From positions 1 to 6,903 of the forward strand of contig JBHHWO010000199.1 of the NCBI GenBank assembly GCA_046756565.1: a stretch of 6,903 bases of DNA. The letters run 5' to 3'. The stretch is from CALZIK01 sp046756565. GTDB lineage: Bacteria > Acidobacteriota > Thermoanaerobaculia > Multivoradales > JAHEKO01. Shown here one piece after another: positions 6,597-6,903 of the stretch. The notes under the pieces are model-generated. The model made no database searches. It had not been told where the DNA came from and saw only the letters and a list, made by a program, of their open reading frames with translations. A program made the position numbers and the translations under genes. Numbering within the stretch: position 1 is the first letter of the stretch; each line of letters starts with the position of its first letter.

Positions 6597-6903
6597 ATGC
6601 CGAACGAACCGGCGTTCCTGACCAGCCGACTCGACGAGGCCATCGGCTGGGCCCGGAAGTTCTCGATCTTCCAGTACCCCTTCGTGACCGCGTGCTGCGG
6701 GATGGAGTACATGGCAACCGCCTGCTCTCATTACGACGTGGACCGCTTCGGAGCGGGTCTGCCTCGATTCTCGCCACGACAGTCCGACGTGCTCTTCGTC
6801 GTGGGCACCATCAGCCACAAGATGGCGCCGGTTCTGGTACGCATCCACGAGCAGATGGCCGATCCCAAATGGGTGGTCGCCTTCGGCGTCTGCACGTGCA
6901 CGG
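6597..6903 (+). CDS. nuoB: NADH-quinone oxidoreductase subunit B (NuoB), 3' end missing
   Basis: Peripheral subunit of complex I that holds the N2 [4Fe-4S] cluster, the last electron carrier before quinone. The first 102 residues are present; the gene runs off the window. Cluster ligands C33 and C34 (TACCGMEYM) and C99 (FGVCTC) are visible. The 65-residue spacing from C34 to C99 equals that between C64 and C129 in E. coli; the fourth cysteine should lie about 30 residues past the window. SPRQSDVLFVVGT (59-71) and KMAPVL (75-80) are standard NuoB motifs. C101, two residues after the ligand, is an extra cysteine where many homologues have serine. The ATG at 6597 is chosen for its perfect ribosome site; an in-frame ATG at 6582 would add five residues. 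nuoC and nuoD would be expected downstream. Confidence 0.96.
   Translation, partial: MPNEPAFLTSRLDEAIGWARKFSIFQYPFVTACCGMEYMATACSHYDVDRFGAGLPRFSPRQSDVLFVVGTISHKMAPVLVRIHEQMADPKWVVAFGVCTCT

Overview
The window is a single, densely packed, one-directional (+ strand) block of respiratory membrane-protein genes. It covers part of a complex I (NADH:quinone oxidoreductase, Nuo) locus that also carries Mrp-type antiporter-like genes. The DNA is visibly G+C-rich, with mostly G or C at third codon positions. This points to a high-GC bacterium. The NuoB, NuoA and antiporter sequence styles remind me of Acidobacteriota, Myxococcota or other deltaproteobacteria-like lineages, but I cannot fix the taxon from this window alone.

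Layout: (1) 1-1206, the 3' four-fifths or so of an MrpD/NuoL-type antiporter-like subunit whose start lies upstream of the window. (2) 1203-1466, an 87-residue protein with two membrane segments and the motifs HPHFPFE and REDYYD. (3) 1456-3249, a 597-residue antiporter-like subunit with an MrpD-like core and a NuoL-like C-terminal extension. (4) 3246-4712, nuoM. (5) 4709-6166, nuoN. (6) a 60-base gap with a weak promoter-like sequence and an 11-codon mini-ORF. (7) 6227-6580, nuoA. (8) 6597 to the window end, nuoB, cut off after the third iron-sulfur cysteine. The first five genes overlap by 4 or 11 bases, so translation is probably coupled. No stretch over 300 bases lacks a gene, and I see no tRNA, rRNA, mobile element, CRISPR array or clear terminator.

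How the genes fit together: NuoB carries the N2 iron-sulfur cluster and passes electrons to quinone, NuoA helps link the quinone site to the membrane arm, and NuoN and NuoM pump ions. The 597-residue protein could take the distal NuoL position, because its tail resembles the NuoL lateral-helix and anchor-helix arrangement. The gene at the left edge would then be a fourth antiporter-like subunit. Two things set the locus apart from the textbook nuoA-to-nuoN order: membrane-arm genes precede nuoA/nuoB, and there are four antiporter-like subunits plus a small uncharacterised membrane protein. Whether these form one enlarged complex I, or an Mrp-like complex encoded next to complex I, cannot be settled from this window.
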